This document shows, piece after piece, positions 8,132 to 17,693 of a stretch of 64,000 nucleotides of DNA. Numbering within the stretch: the first letter of the stretch is position 1; each line of letters begins with the position of its first letter. The DNA lies in NCBI GenBank assembly GCA_913050215.1, contig CAJXBG010000001.1, positions 33,039-97,038 of the forward strand, in the 5' to 3' direction. The notes under the pieces are model-generated. The model searched no databases. It was not told the origin of the DNA and was given only the letters and a program-made list of their open reading frames with translations. Origin of the DNA: an uncultured Gammaproteobacteria bacterium (lineage in GTDB: Bacteria > Pseudomonadota > Gammaproteobacteria > Pseudomonadales > Azotimanducaceae). Position numbers and translations under genes: made by a program.

Positions 8132-8217
8132 TAACCGATAAAAGGGGCCGGCGCAAAAGATGTCATGTAGAGGTAATCAGTGATAGCCTTCCAACGAAAT
8201 TGAACTAAAGCCATACG

Positions 8218-9399
8218 ATGAACAGAACCAGTACAGCTCAGCTAGAAATTGAGAGGGATGTCATAGAATCAGCCAGCGAGTGGGCTGCCCGATTGCCTGA
8301 ATATGCTGAGGTATTCGAACAACAAAACAGACTAACCCCTGATATCGCCAAACAGTTCGCTGAGGCAGGCTTCTTTCACATGAATGTGCCACAGGAATAT
8401 GGTGGTCTCGAGGTCCATCCTCGCACGATGGTAGAAGTGATCAAAACAGTCGCAAGGGGAGACGCTTCTGCCGCATGGAACGTGATGATTGGCGCCACAA
8501 CTGGGTTGTTGGCAGCAGGATTGCCTGACGAATTTGCAAGTGAAATATACGGTGAGAAACCAGGCGTGTTAAGTGTTGGTACAACAGCACCCCTGGGTAA
8601 GGCAAGTATTGTTGAGGGTGGCTACGAAGTTACGGGTCGTTGGCCCTTTGGTAGTGGCTGCCAGAATGCCGATTGGATAAGCGGGGGCTGTTTTATTTTT
8701 GAAAATGGGCAGCAGCGAAAAAACCACAAAGGTGCCCCTGAGATCCAACTCATGATGTTTGATGCTGCCAGTGTTGAGATCGAAGATACCTGGCGCGTAT
8801 CAGGTCTCAAAGGAACGGGGAGCCACCATTTCAATGTGGTTCAAGTTTTTGTTCCGGAGGGCAGGTCAGTCGTACTGGGAGGAAGAAGTAGAATTCAACG
8901 ACCTTTGTATCAATTCCCAATGCTGGGCTTACTTGCGCTTGGTGTTTCCAGCGTGAGTCTTGGTATTGCGTATCATGCGCTGGATGCGTTTATTGCGTTG
9001 GCTGGGTCAAAGACACCTACTGGCTCGTTAAGACGCACAGCCGAGAGAGAAATGGTGCAGGGTGACGTTGGCAGATGTTTTGCAGATTTAAGATCTGCTG
9101 AAGCTTATATTCATGAGGCGATAGACGAAGCCTGGGAGGTTGCGCTTCAAGGTAAACGCCTGAGTAATGAAATAAAAGCTAATCTCAGACTCGCAGCTGT
9201 AAATGCTACTCATAGATCTGTTGCCACGGTTGACCGCCTGTTTCAAGCGGGGGGCGGTAGTTCAATTTATCTTGATAGTCCCTTACAACAATGCTCACGC
9301 GATATTCATGTGACGACTCAACATATTATGGTGGGCAACCCAATTTATGAGGTGGTTGGCAGAGTAGAACTTGGCTTGCCGCCGGGGTCACTGCTTTAA
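8218..9399 (+). CDS. Acyl-CoA-dehydrogenase-fold flavoprotein (DszC/HsaA-like monooxygenase group)
   Basis: 393-residue protein of the acyl-CoA dehydrogenase fold with the type 2 C-terminal domain (as in DszC, HsaA, HpaB-like flavin monooxygenases). Seen: N-terminal helical part with FFHMNVPQEYGGLEV, middle beta-domain GRWPFGSGCQNADWI and WRVSGLKGTGSHHF, and the C-terminal ending QCSRDIHVTTQHIMVG. There is no conserved acyl-CoA dehydrogenase Glu context, so a reduced-flavin-dependent oxygenase (hydroxylation or desulfurisation) is likelier than acyl-CoA oxidation. It heads a probable operon with the LLM oxidoreductase (81 bp) and sulfatase (66 bp). A paralogue is at 29068-30225. Confidence 0.87.
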   Translation: MNRTSTAQLEIERDVIESASEWAARLPEYAEVFEQQNRLTPDIAKQFAEAGFFHMNVPQEYGGLEVHPRTMVEVIKTVARGDASAAWNVMIGATTGLLAAGLPDEFASEIYGEKPGVLSVGTTAPLGKASIVEGGYEVTGRWPFGSGCQNADWISGGCFIFENGQQRKNHKGAPEIQLMMFDAASVEIEDTWRVSGLKGTGSHHFNVVQVFVPEGRSVVLGGRSRIQRPLYQFPMLGLLALGVSSVSLGIAYHALDAFIALAGSKTPTGSLRRTAEREMVQGDVGRCFADLRSAEAYIHEAIDEAWEVALQGKRLSNEIKANLRLAAVNATHRSVATVDRLFQAGGGSSIYLDSPLQQCSRDIHVTTQHIMVGNPIYEVVGRVELGLPPGSLL

Positions 9400-9480
9400 T
9401 GCCAGCGCCGTATTTGTCATCGCCAGACAAAACATTTAACCCCAAAAAGTCATATCAAAACTAAAAGGACCCTGAAGTTA

Positions 9481-10419
9481 ATGAGTCAAGAAATAAGTAA
9501 GCTGAGTATTGGAACGGTTGGTTCTAACGCACTTTTGATGGGAGATTTTCAAGAGCGTGCAGACGTGATGGCACAAATAAAGGAATCAGCAATTGACCAT
9601 CTGTTCATTGCCGATCATGTCAGCTTTCACGACGGTTTTGGCATGGATGGTCTGATCAATGCAGCAACCTTAGCCGCAATGAATCCTGATATCACTGTGT
9701 TTCTAGGGGTCTATTTGCTTGCATTAAGACATCCAGTGCCTGTGGCGAGGCAGTTATCTACGTTGAGTTTGTCTGCTCCGGGGCGGATCATTTTTGGTGT
9801 GGGTATTGGCGGGGAAGATCGCCACGAGATGGAAGTTTGTGGCGTTGACCCATCAACTCGTGGAAGGAGAACAAATGATTGCCTTCAAGTCGTCCGATCA
9901 CTGCTTTCCGGGAATAGTTGCACCTTTGAATCCGAATTTTTTTCAATCCAAGACGCCATCATTAAGCCGGCACCGAAACCACAAATTCCAATTATGATTG
10001 GTGGCCGGTCCACGGCAGCGCTGAAGCGAACCGCGGCGTATGGTGATGGCTGGTTAGGTGTATGGTGCTCAGCAAAACGATTCAAGCAAGCGACGGAGGA
10101 AATTGAATTATTAGCGGTGGAGCATGTCCGCGAAGACCTCGCATGGAAGCATGGGCTTCAGATCTGGGTAGGCCTTGATGAGGATAAGCATAAAGCCCGA
10201 GCAATATTAGCGAAGGAAATGGAGGCAATGTACAAAATCCCATTCGATGCCTTTGAAAAGTATTCCCCTTACGGGTCTGCCGAAGAGGTGGCCGAATTTC
10301 TACTGCCCTATGTTGAAAACGGTGCAAAGGTGATTAACATTAAAGCCTGCGCGAGTAACCCAGCGTACGAGGTCGAGAAGGTTTCTAAAATCTGCGAGTT
10401 GCTTAAATCAGCACTTTGA
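9481..10419 (+). CDS. LLM-class flavin-dependent oxidoreductase
   Basis: 312-residue (beta/alpha)8-barrel of the luciferase-like monooxygenase superfamily, using FMN or F420. Seen: FIADHVSFHDGF, an early metal/flavin-side motif; LSAPGRIIFGVGIGGEDRHEMEVCGVD, typical of the family; PQIPIMIGGRSTAALKRTAAYGDGWL, the diagnostic flavin-binding stretch. It lies between the DszC-like flavoprotein and the sulfatase, suggesting a two-component oxygenative pathway for a sulfated or organosulfur compound (inference). No separate flavin reductase is visible nearby. Confidence 0.87.
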   Translation: MSQEISKLSIGTVGSNALLMGDFQERADVMAQIKESAIDHLFIADHVSFHDGFGMDGLINAATLAAMNPDITVFLGVYLLALRHPVPVARQLSTLSLSAPGRIIFGVGIGGEDRHEMEVCGVDPSTRGRRTNDCLQVVRSLLSGNSCTFESEFFSIQDAIIKPAPKPQIPIMIGGRSTAALKRTAAYGDGWLGVWCSAKRFKQATEEIELLAVEHVREDLAWKHGLQIWVGLDEDKHKARAILAKEMEAMYKIPFDAFEKYSPYGSAEEVAEFLLPYVENGAKVINIKACASNPAYEVEKVSKICELLKSAL

Positions 10420-10485
10420 ATCATTTTTTACTAAACAAAAACTATCATTAGATGTCTCGCAAGCGCGGGTTATGAGGAAATTGTC

Positions 10486-12027
10486 ATGAAACCCAAAAAA
10501 GCTGTTGTTGTATTGTTGGATTCGCTGAACAGGCATATGTTGGGGTGTTATGGCGGTGAAGAATTTGAAACTCCGAATATCGACCGGTTTAGTAAAAAAG
10601 CAAAGAAATTCACGAACCACTATACGGGCTCGCTACCCTGTATGCCCGCAAGGCACGATATTCTTGTTGGTTCGATGGATTTTCTCTGGCGCCCCTGGGG
10701 TTCGATCGAATTATGGGAACGCCCAATCACCCATCAGCTCAGAAAAGACGGTGTGATGACCCAGTTGTTTACTGACCACCCCCATTTGTTTGAAACAGGC
10801 GGCGAAAACTACCACACCGATTTTTTCGCCTGGGACTATTTGAGAGGTCATGAGGGCGACCCATGGAAGACCCGAGAAGATCCAAGTTGGATTGGCGCTC
10901 CCGCATTACCTGCACAAAAACGTAAGCACAAGGCCGAGAAAATTCCGGGATACGATTTGTCACGTTCATGGTTTAAGGAAGAGCTGGATTTCCCCGGACC
11001 AAAAACAATGAAAGCGACGGCGGATTGGCTGACGACAGAAGGTAATGTTCACGACAGTTTTCTGCTGTTTGTTGACGAGTTCGACCCCCATGAGCCATTT
11101 GACACGCCTGAGCCTTGGGCAAACAAGTATGACCCTGACTGGCAGGATGAATTAATGATCTGGCCGCCATACACTGATGCGGGTATTAAAAATGGTGTGT
11201 TGACCGAGCGTGAAGCGACACATTTGCGAGCGAATTATGGCTCAAAACTCAGCATGATAGATCACTGGTTTGGTAAGATCCTTGATGCGATGGATGCGCA
11301 AAACCTCTGGGATGATACGGTTTTTATTCTCTGTACCGATCATGGCCACTATTTGGGCGAAAAGGACATGTTTGGCAAACCCAGAAGTATTCAGTACGAA
11401 ACGCTGGGTCACACGCCGCTGATGATTTATCACCCGGACTATGAAGCGGGTGAAATTGACGCGCTGACCACTAATGTTGATATACACGCGACGCTTGAGG
11501 ACCTGTTTGATATTCAATCCGAGCATGTCACCCACGGTAAGTCGACACTTCCCTTGATCTCTGGTGAAGCGTCCAGTATCAGGGATTGGGCAATCGGTGG
11601 TGTCTATGGTAACTGGGTTCAGATTCAGGACGGCGCTAACAAATATGCGCGAGCGCCGGTGACTGATAATTTCCCGCTTTCTATGTGGTCTAATCGATGG
11701 TCAACGATGCCGGTGTCTGTCTTTCCTGGTTTCCGCCTGCCAGATCCCGACAACCGGGCTTACATTGATTTTATGCCTGGCACTGACATACCGGTTTTAA
11801 GACAACCTTTCGCCGACGGTGATTTGTTGCCCTACTGGTCAATGGCGGTAAAGGTCAATGACCACCACTTATATGCTTTGAAGGAAGATCCCGGAGAAGA
11901 TCGTAATCTTGCCGCTGGTGGTGCAGGCGACAAGGTGCTTGAGACTCAAATGATTGAGTTGCTAAGAACGGCTCTGGAAGAAATGGAAGCCCCTGAGGAC
12001 CAATTTGAGCGGTTGGGCTTAAAGTAG
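10486..12027 (+). CDS. Cys-type sulfatase (formylglycine-dependent)
   Basis: 513-residue sulfatase of the alkaline-phosphatase superfamily, hydrolysing a sulfate (or phosphonate) ester. Seen: N-terminal metal site AVVVLLDSLNRHMLGCYGG and TPNIDRF, then the sulfatase signature CMPARHDILVG with C52 as the residue to be oxidised to formylglycine, and the second metal site LCTDHGHYLGEKDMFGKP. No signal peptide, so the enzyme should be cytoplasmic and act on imported substrate; activation needs a formylglycine-generating enzyme not present here. GAGGAAAT provides a clear RBS. Last gene of the 8.2-12 kb run. Confidence 0.92.
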   Translation: MKPKKAVVVLLDSLNRHMLGCYGGEEFETPNIDRFSKKAKKFTNHYTGSLPCMPARHDILVGSMDFLWRPWGSIELWERPITHQLRKDGVMTQLFTDHPHLFETGGENYHTDFFAWDYLRGHEGDPWKTREDPSWIGAPALPAQKRKHKAEKIPGYDLSRSWFKEELDFPGPKTMKATADWLTTEGNVHDSFLLFVDEFDPHEPFDTPEPWANKYDPDWQDELMIWPPYTDAGIKNGVLTEREATHLRANYGSKLSMIDHWFGKILDAMDAQNLWDDTVFILCTDHGHYLGEKDMFGKPRSIQYETLGHTPLMIYHPDYEAGEIDALTTNVDIHATLEDLFDIQSEHVTHGKSTLPLISGEASSIRDWAIGGVYGNWVQIQDGANKYARAPVTDNFPLSMWSNRWSTMPVSVFPGFRLPDPDNRAYIDFMPGTDIPVLRQPFADGDLLPYWSMAVKVNDHHLYALKEDPGEDRNLAAGGAGDKVLETQMIELLRTALEEMEAPEDQFERLGLK

Positions 12028-12042
12028 CTTTATCGCGAGGCG

Positions 12043-12060
12043 CCCGCAATAAGCGGGTTT
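12043..12060. terminator. short hairpin between convergent sulfatase and lrp genes
   Basis: CCCGC (12043-12047) pairs with GCGGG (12053-12057) followed by TTT on the plus strand. The stem is only 5 bp but GC-rich, and it lies exactly between two convergent stop codons; a modest terminator for the sulfatase operon. Confidence 0.5.
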
Positions 12061-12061
12061 G

Positions 12062-12538
12062 TCATATCGGTAGCACCTGTGTTTCTTTTACCTCTTCCAT
12101 GACCACATAAGTGCGAGAATCGCTAACACCTGGCAGGGTGAGCAAAGTTTCACCCAGTAGTTTTCTGTAGGCGGTCATATCGGCAACCCTTGCCTTTATC
12201 AGATAGTCAAAATTCCCTGACACAAGATGACACTCAAGTAACTGAGGGAGTTTGATGACGGCCCGTCGGAAGTCGTCAAAAACATCCGGTGATGTTCTTA
12301 TCAGAGAAATTTCGACGAAAACCAATAGCCCAAGTGAAAGTTGTGAGGGATTAAGCTCAGCTCTATAGCCCTTGATGTGTCCTCGTTGCTCGAGTGACTT
12401 CATTCTCTCGGTACACGGCGTCGCACTCAGGTTTACCTGCTTCGAGAGATCCGCGATTGTCATACGACCATCTCGCTGCAAAGCGTTGAGTATCGCATAG
12501 TCTACTTTATCTAGTGATTTACTCTGTTTAACAGGCAT
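12062..12538 (-). CDS. Lrp/AsnC family transcriptional regulator
   Basis: 158-residue leucine-responsive-type regulator. Seen: an N-terminal winged HTH (DYAILNALQRDGRMTIADLS, then NLSATPCTERMKSLEQRGHI) and the C-terminal RAM domain (FVEISLIRTS, VSGNFDYLIKARVADMTAYR) that binds amino acids and forms oligomers. It is divergent from ald, 171 bp apart, which is the standard arrangement for an Lrp-type activator of alanine dehydrogenase (AldR/BkdR-like); it probably responds to alanine or branched-chain amino acids. Confidence 0.93.
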   Translation of the reverse strand: MPVKQSKSLDKVDYAILNALQRDGRMTIADLSKQVNLSATPCTERMKSLEQRGHIKGYRAELNPSQLSLGLLVFVEISLIRTSPDVFDDFRRAVIKLPQLLECHLVSGNFDYLIKARVADMTAYRKLLGETLLTLPGVSDSRTYVVMEEVKETQVLPI

Positions 12539-12709
12539 TTGTATCCATAGAAGTCTTTATATTCGCAATTTACCGAGATAATACACTTAAATTAGGCCGA
12601 AAATAAGTGAGATTCCGGTATTTGGCACGAATATAATACGTCTGTTTAGGAAATTGCGTCGCGTAAACCTGACTCCTTTTAAGGTAAATCCACAACTGAG
12701 ACTTTAAAA

Positions 12710-13828
12710 ATGAAAATTGGCGTACCAAAAGAAATAAAAAATCACGAATATCGCGTTGGTCTTATCCCCTCTGGTGTCAAAGAGCTGGTGCTTCATGGTC
12801 ATGAAGTGTCGGTTGAGACGAATGCCGGCGCTGGCATAGGGTACTCCGATTCGGAATATCTCGCGGCCGGAGCACAGATTATGGAAAGTGCGGCAGACAT
12901 CTTTAACTACGGTGAGATGATCATAAAGGTTAAGGAGCCTCAGGCGATTGAGAGGGCGCGATTAAGGAAAGGGCAAGTGCTATTTACTTACTTACACCTC
13001 GCGCCGGACCTTGCTCAAACTGAAGAACTGATTAAATCTGAAGCAACCTGTATTGCCTACGAAACCGTAACTGATGCGATGGGCCGATTACCCTTGCTTG
13101 CGCCAATGTCCGAGGTCGCGGGTCGGATGTCTATTCAGGCCGGTGCCCTCTGCATGGAGAAATCGCAAGGGGGCAGAGGCATTTTGCTCGGCGGCGTTCC
13201 AGGGGTTGCTCAAGGTGAGGTATTAATTCTCGGCGGCGGTGTGGTTGGTCAAAACGCGGCGCAAATGGCCGTTGGCATGGGTGCTCACGTCACGATCGTG
13301 GATCGATCACTCGACGTGTTGAGAAGATTGGACAATCAGTTTGGTAACCGTATTCAGACACTCTATTCAACTCAGGATGCGGTTGAAGAGATGGCAATGA
13401 AGGCCGATTTGATCATCGGTGCAGTACTCATTCCCGGTGCTTCAGCACCGAAGCTGATTACTCGAGACGCCGTTAAGTCTATGTCGTCGGGTACTGCCAT
13501 GGTCGATGTTGCAATTGATCAGGGGGGATGCTTCGAGACATCTCATGCGACAACGCACGATGAGCCAACTTATATCGTCGACGATGTTGTCCATTATTGT
13601 GTTGCAAATATGCCCGGGGCTGTTGCCCGAACTTCAGCCGCAGCCTTGAACAATGCCACGCTACCCTATGTACTGGCACTCGCGAATCACGGTATCTTCT
13701 GTGCGCTCAGAAATGATCCTCATTTGATGAACGGGCTGAATGTGCATGAGGGTAAAATTACTAACAAGTTTGTCGCAGCAGCACATGAACTTGAGTATGT
13801 ATCACCGGCACAGGCGGATTTGATATAA
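12710..13828 (+). CDS. ald: Alanine dehydrogenase
   Basis: 372-residue NAD-dependent L-alanine dehydrogenase (alanine to pyruvate plus ammonia), normal length. Seen: N-terminal MKIGVPKEIKNHEYRVGL, substrate residues around LFTYLHLAPD (catalytic His) and EVAGRMSIQAGA, the NAD Rossmann motif VLILGGGVVGQNAA, IVDRS, and ATMVDVAIDQGGCFETS-type C-terminal part (VDVAIDQGGCFETSHATTH). The divergent lrp-type gene is the likely regulator. Identification is secure. Confidence 0.97.
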   Translation: MKIGVPKEIKNHEYRVGLIPSGVKELVLHGHEVSVETNAGAGIGYSDSEYLAAGAQIMESAADIFNYGEMIIKVKEPQAIERARLRKGQVLFTYLHLAPDLAQTEELIKSEATCIAYETVTDAMGRLPLLAPMSEVAGRMSIQAGALCMEKSQGGRGILLGGVPGVAQGEVLILGGGVVGQNAAQMAVGMGAHVTIVDRSLDVLRRLDNQFGNRIQTLYSTQDAVEEMAMKADLIIGAVLIPGASAPKLITRDAVKSMSSGTAMVDVAIDQGGCFETSHATTHDEPTYIVDDVVHYCVANMPGAVARTSAAALNNATLPYVLALANHGIFCALRNDPHLMNGLNVHEGKITNKFVAAAHELEYVSPAQADLI

Positions 13829-14250
13829 AAGCTTAGGGTTGCTCTAGGTCTCCACCAGAGAAGGTTGTCTATACATCCATTGAAATCTGTCATCTATGTG
13901 TCCCGTAGCGACATCTCAGACTCCTTCGACATAGATTAAATGGACGCTGATTCGCTCGGATTGGTATAGGTCAGTAATATCCATTCGAAAGATGATAGGA
14001 TGCTGCGGACGATTCAGGCCAAAGTTTAGTGCCTTGATCAGCCCGTCGTTCTGCGGTAAAACGTGGTCAGAAAAACATGGTCAGAAAAACATGGTCATAA
14101 AGCGTCTCGTCAAGATTCTGTTATTCGACTATCAATTCGGATGGTGCATCATCAGCGGCGCAATGCGTCCCGCATAGCAAGTTCGCTCATTCTTTTTTTT
14201 GGATAAACGATGATCATCCTAACCAACCCACTACGGAGCGTTCAACTACC
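13829..14250. other. 422-bp intergenic region with a short tandem repeat
   Basis: Between ald and the S9 peptidase gene I see no convincing coding frame on either strand. It holds only a 14-bp tandem repeat (14063-14100) and an 8-nt T run at 14193-14200 without a clear stem. Confidence 0.5.
14063..14100. repeat. 14-bp tandem repeat, 2.7 copies
   Basis: GTGGTCAGAAAAAC (14063-14076), ATGGTCAGAAAAAC (14077-14090) and a partial ATGGTCATAA (14091-14100). The first two copies differ only in the first base. Probably slippage-prone spacer DNA; no known role. Confidence 0.85.
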
Positions 14251-16497
14251 GTGATTTTTCCCGAGGCTCTTCTTGCCCTGTCCGCTCGTAACGCAAGTTT
14301 GATAAAACACCGCGGCCATTTTTTGGCCTGCAAACTGCTGATACTTGTGTGTCTCGCAATCGCCAGCTGTGAAGATTCACAGCAGCAAGTATCGACTGAA
14401 AGCGCTGCGCCTGAAGCGCCGGCGAAACCGACCATACTTTCTTTGCACGGCGTAGATCGGGTAGATGATTATTACTGGATCCGTGACGATACGCGTTCAG
14501 ACCCAGAAATGCTTGATCTTCTGCGTAAGGAAAATGCTTATACCAGCGTCATGATGCAACACACCGCGGCGTTGCAGGACCGTTTGTTTAACGAAATTGC
14601 ACAACGACTCGCCGACAACAAAAAGACTGTTCCGGTGAAAAAAGGTAACTTCGAATACCATCAGGAGTACAGAGAAGGAACGCAGTACCCGATCTATTTA
14701 CGCCGACAGCTACCGCCAGGGCATCAACAAGAGGCTGAAGTTATTCTCGATGTTAATAAGCTGGCAAAAGGTCATGAATACTTCAGTGTTGACAACTGGA
14801 GTGTCAGCCCGGACGAGAAGAAAATGGCTTATGTCGAAGATAGCGTGAGCCGCAGGCAATATACGTTACGGATAAAAAATCTGGAAACGGGTGATCTTCT
14901 TGAAGACAGTATTCAAAACGTTTCAACGAGCATCGCATGGTCCGGTGACAGCAAATACCTGTTCTACGTCTCAAAGCACCCACAAACCTTGTTACCCAAC
15001 AAGGTGTTTCGCCATACCCTCGGGACTAGCGCGTCCGAAGACGTACTTGTCTATGAGGAAGCAGACCCGGAATTTTATACATCGGTTTATCAGACTCGAT
15101 CGGAAGACTACGTCGCGATCTCTGTGTCGAGTACAGACTCTTCGGAAATCAGACTTATTCCTGTATCAACTCCGATGGAGGCGCCCATTATATTCCTTGC
15201 TCGGGAAGCTGATCATGAATACAGGATTCGTCATATAGGTAACATGTTTTATATCTTGACGAATTGGCAGGCTAAAAATTTCAGGCTCATGAAAGTCCGC
15301 GAGGATCTCATTGGTGACAAACAGCACTGGGTCGATGTGATGGCTCACAGAGCATCAACTCTCATTCAGGATGTCGAAGTATTCGATCATTTTCTAGTCA
15401 CTCAGGAAAGCGCTAAAGGGCTATCAACGTTGCGGGTTCAGTCACGCGGCGGCAGCGTGGACTTCAATTTTACACCGAACGCGCTCGGCGAAAGTTTAGA
15501 TACAACCATCGAGTTTCCGGATCCAACATACACGATTTTCCTTGCATCCAATCCCGATCCGGCCAGCACAAAACTTCGATACTTCTACTCGAGTCTGACG
15601 ACGCCTGTGTCGGTTTATGAGTATGACATGGCAGAAAGTAGCAGCAAGCTGCTCAAACAGGATGAGGTGCTTGGTACTTTTGACACCGCAAATTATGTCT
15701 CAAAGCGCGTATTTATTGACGCTAGGGATGGCAAACGCGTGCCGGTATCGCTCGTCTACCGCAAAGATATGTGGAAACCGGGTGAGAACCCACTTTACCT
15801 CAACGCATACGGCTCCTATGGTTATTCTTTTGATGCCAGTTTCCAGTCACTTCGATTGTCTCTTCTGAACAGGGGGGTCGTTTACGGCATTGTGCATGTT
15901 AGAGGTGGAGAAGAGCTTGGGCGGCAGTGGTACGAAGACGGCAAGTTGCTTCGAAAGAAAAATACTTTTCAAGACTTCATCGATGCAACCGATGCGCTGG
16001 TTGAGGCAGGTTATGGCGCAAAAGACAAAGTCATTGCCATGGGAGGGTCAGCCGGTGGTCTTTTAATGGGAGTCATAGCAAATGAAGCCCCAGAAAAATA
16101 TCTAGCAATCATTGCGCATGTGCCTTTTGTGGATGTGATCACGACGATGAACGATCCAACGATACCGCTGACGACTGGAGAATATACTGAGTGGGGCGAT
16201 CCCGCGGAAAAAACCTATTTTGACTACATGTTGTCTTATTCGCCTTACGACCAGGTCAAGGCACAAGATTACCCTCACATGTTTGTGACAACCGGGCTCC
16301 ATGACTCACAGGTACAGTATTTTGAGCCTGTAAAATGGGTTAGCAAACTTCGAAAAATGAAAACAGACAATAATAAATTGCTGCTGGATATCGACATGGG
16401 GAGTGGACACAGTGGTGCATCTGGTCGTTATGAACGATACAAAACCGATGCACTGGAGTACGCTTTTCTTTTTGATATTCTGGGGCTTGGCAGCTAG
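14251..16497 (+). CDS. S9 family prolyl oligopeptidase / oligopeptidase B-like lipoprotein
   Basis: Up to 748 residues. A serine peptidase of family S9A that cleaves short peptides after Pro or basic residues. Seen: N-terminal beta-propeller part beginning at DRVDDYYWIRDDTRSDPEML, then the alpha/beta-hydrolase domain with the nucleophile S600 in MGGSAGG, D685 in GLHDSQVQYFEP and H720 in GSGHSGASGR. The N-terminus contains LLILVCLAIASC, a lipobox, so the enzyme is probably a periplasmic or outer-membrane lipoprotein. The start is uncertain: the GTG at 14251 gives a long n-region with GGAG 13 nt upstream; an internal TTG encoding Leu-Ile-Lys-His would give a more usual signal peptide. Confidence 0.92.
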   Translation: MIFPEALLALSARNASLIKHRGHFLACKLLILVCLAIASCEDSQQQVSTESAAPEAPAKPTILSLHGVDRVDDYYWIRDDTRSDPEMLDLLRKENAYTSVMMQHTAALQDRLFNEIAQRLADNKKTVPVKKGNFEYHQEYREGTQYPIYLRRQLPPGHQQEAEVILDVNKLAKGHEYFSVDNWSVSPDEKKMAYVEDSVSRRQYTLRIKNLETGDLLEDSIQNVSTSIAWSGDSKYLFYVSKHPQTLLPNKVFRHTLGTSASEDVLVYEEADPEFYTSVYQTRSEDYVAISVSSTDSSEIRLIPVSTPMEAPIIFLAREADHEYRIRHIGNMFYILTNWQAKNFRLMKVREDLIGDKQHWVDVMAHRASTLIQDVEVFDHFLVTQESAKGLSTLRVQSRGGSVDFNFTPNALGESLDTTIEFPDPTYTIFLASNPDPASTKLRYFYSSLTTPVSVYEYDMAESSSKLLKQDEVLGTFDTANYVSKRVFIDARDGKRVPVSLVYRKDMWKPGENPLYLNAYGSYGYSFDASFQSLRLSLLNRGVVYGIVHVRGGEELGRQWYEDGKLLRKKNTFQDFIDATDALVEAGYGAKDKVIAMGGSAGGLLMGVIANEAPEKYLAIIAHVPFVDVITTMNDPTIPLTTGEYTEWGDPAEKTYFDYMLSYSPYDQVKAQDYPHMFVTTGLHDSQVQYFEPVKWVSKLRKMKTDNNKLLLDIDMGSGHSGASGRYERYKTDALEYAFLFDILGLGS

Positions 16498-16514
16498 CAC
16501 CCAATAAAGCGTCC

Positions 16515-17690
16515 TTAACCTGTTTCCCGCCGAATGTCGCTGGAGGATTGATCGACTCGAAAGTCCGCTTCAGGAATGCCGACGCTCATCGCGCGCAACT
16601 CCGCTGGAATTTCAAGTTCACGTAGCGTTGTAAACACGTTTTTGATCTCCCGTCCGAACACTAAGAATTCATGCTTCCTTTCTTCCAGCAGACGAAGTGC
16701 AGCATTCCGCGATTCGATGCTGTTGTCGTAAAATGCGGGATCAGCAATCCGAATGAGGGTGTCTGTTCCAACGACAAACTTACAACCCGGAAATAAACTA
16801 GACTTTTCCAAAAAAGTGGGCGCGTTCGTTAGAACATAGGTCCGTGGGGCAATGTCATGACACCTACGATCAATCTCAATAAAATTTAACGGATGTTTTT
16901 CAACGTTGGTGACTGATATTTCTAAGACCACATCGCATCCATAGTGCTTCTTCGCACTGTCGATAATTTGCTGATGTCCCTCATGAATTGGGTTAAAAGC
17001 ACCTGGAAAAATGACTTCGGGTGGCTCGTTACTTTGCCAGGTTGATGATAGACGCTCCGTGTGGAGATCAGCCCAAAGCGGTTCAGCCCGCTGGTAATGT
17101 TTGCTGAGAACATCGTTGTCTGTCACATTCTTCAAGGTAACCTGTAGGCCAGAAGCCTCGGACATGAGCATCAGAATCAGATCGCGACACAGTTGCTCTT
17201 CTTCTTGTCTCGATCTGTCTTCCTGAAATTCTAGCGAAACGGATGTGGTGCTGTTGTAAGACTGAACGCTAACGTGACAGCGATTGGTACCCCGCCTGGT
17301 TCTGTCTGTTGCGATTGCAGCAGAGCAGCCTAAGCCAAACAGCGACTCTACCGGTGCTTCGGGCAGTAGCTTTTGACATCGGATGAATGAGGCCATCGCC
17401 ATTGCCTGTGCTGTTTGTGCGCTACATGCTTGATCAACTGTCCCGCCTAAATACTGATGAAGAGAATTTGTGTCGTAAGGCACGATGGCTTCAACTAGCG
17501 TCTTTGAAGCGCCCGGCACGGCGAGAATCGAAGAGATTGCACTACTACCTCCTCCCGTAACCGCCAGCACCCAGTGTCCTGGAGAATGGTGGAGTTCCTC
17601 AACAATCTTTGTCTGCATTTCGGTGGCCCAGCGGTTGACAATCTGAATAAAACATCGTGATTTCGAGTTTAGCAAACAGCAAAGAGACAT
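16515..17690 (-). CDS. CinA-like (PncC) domain fused to a nucleotidylyltransferase domain
   Basis: 391-residue two-domain protein. Residues ~30-190 resemble the C-terminal CinA/PncC fold (VTGGGSSAISSILAVPGASK, VPYDTNSLHQYLG), which in PncC deamidates NMN. Residues ~215-391 are a cytidylyl/adenylyltransferase-type Rossmann domain with the HIGH motif GAFNPIHEGHQQI, the VVGTDTLIRI region, and a C-terminal QSSSDIRRE corresponding to ISSTxIR. Joining the two suggests a nicotinamide-nucleotide salvage or repair role (inference). Start uncertain: ATG 17690 follows a 30-codon frame that stops 3 nt before it; ATG 17618 would begin closer to the conserved part. Confidence 0.8.
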   Translation of the reverse strand: MSLCCLLNSKSRCFIQIVNRWATEMQTKIVEELHHSPGHWVLAVTGGGSSAISSILAVPGASKTLVEAIVPYDTNSLHQYLGGTVDQACSAQTAQAMAMASFIRCQKLLPEAPVESLFGLGCSAAIATDRTRRGTNRCHVSVQSYNSTTSVSLEFQEDRSRQEEEQLCRDLILMLMSEASGLQVTLKNVTDNDVLSKHYQRAEPLWADLHTERLSSTWQSNEPPEVIFPGAFNPIHEGHQQIIDSAKKHYGCDVVLEISVTNVEKHPLNFIEIDRRCHDIAPRTYVLTNAPTFLEKSSLFPGCKFVVGTDTLIRIADPAFYDNSIESRNAALRLLEERKHEFLVFGREIKNVFTTLRELEIPAELRAMSVGIPEADFRVDQSSSDIRRETG

Positions 17691-17693
17691 GCC

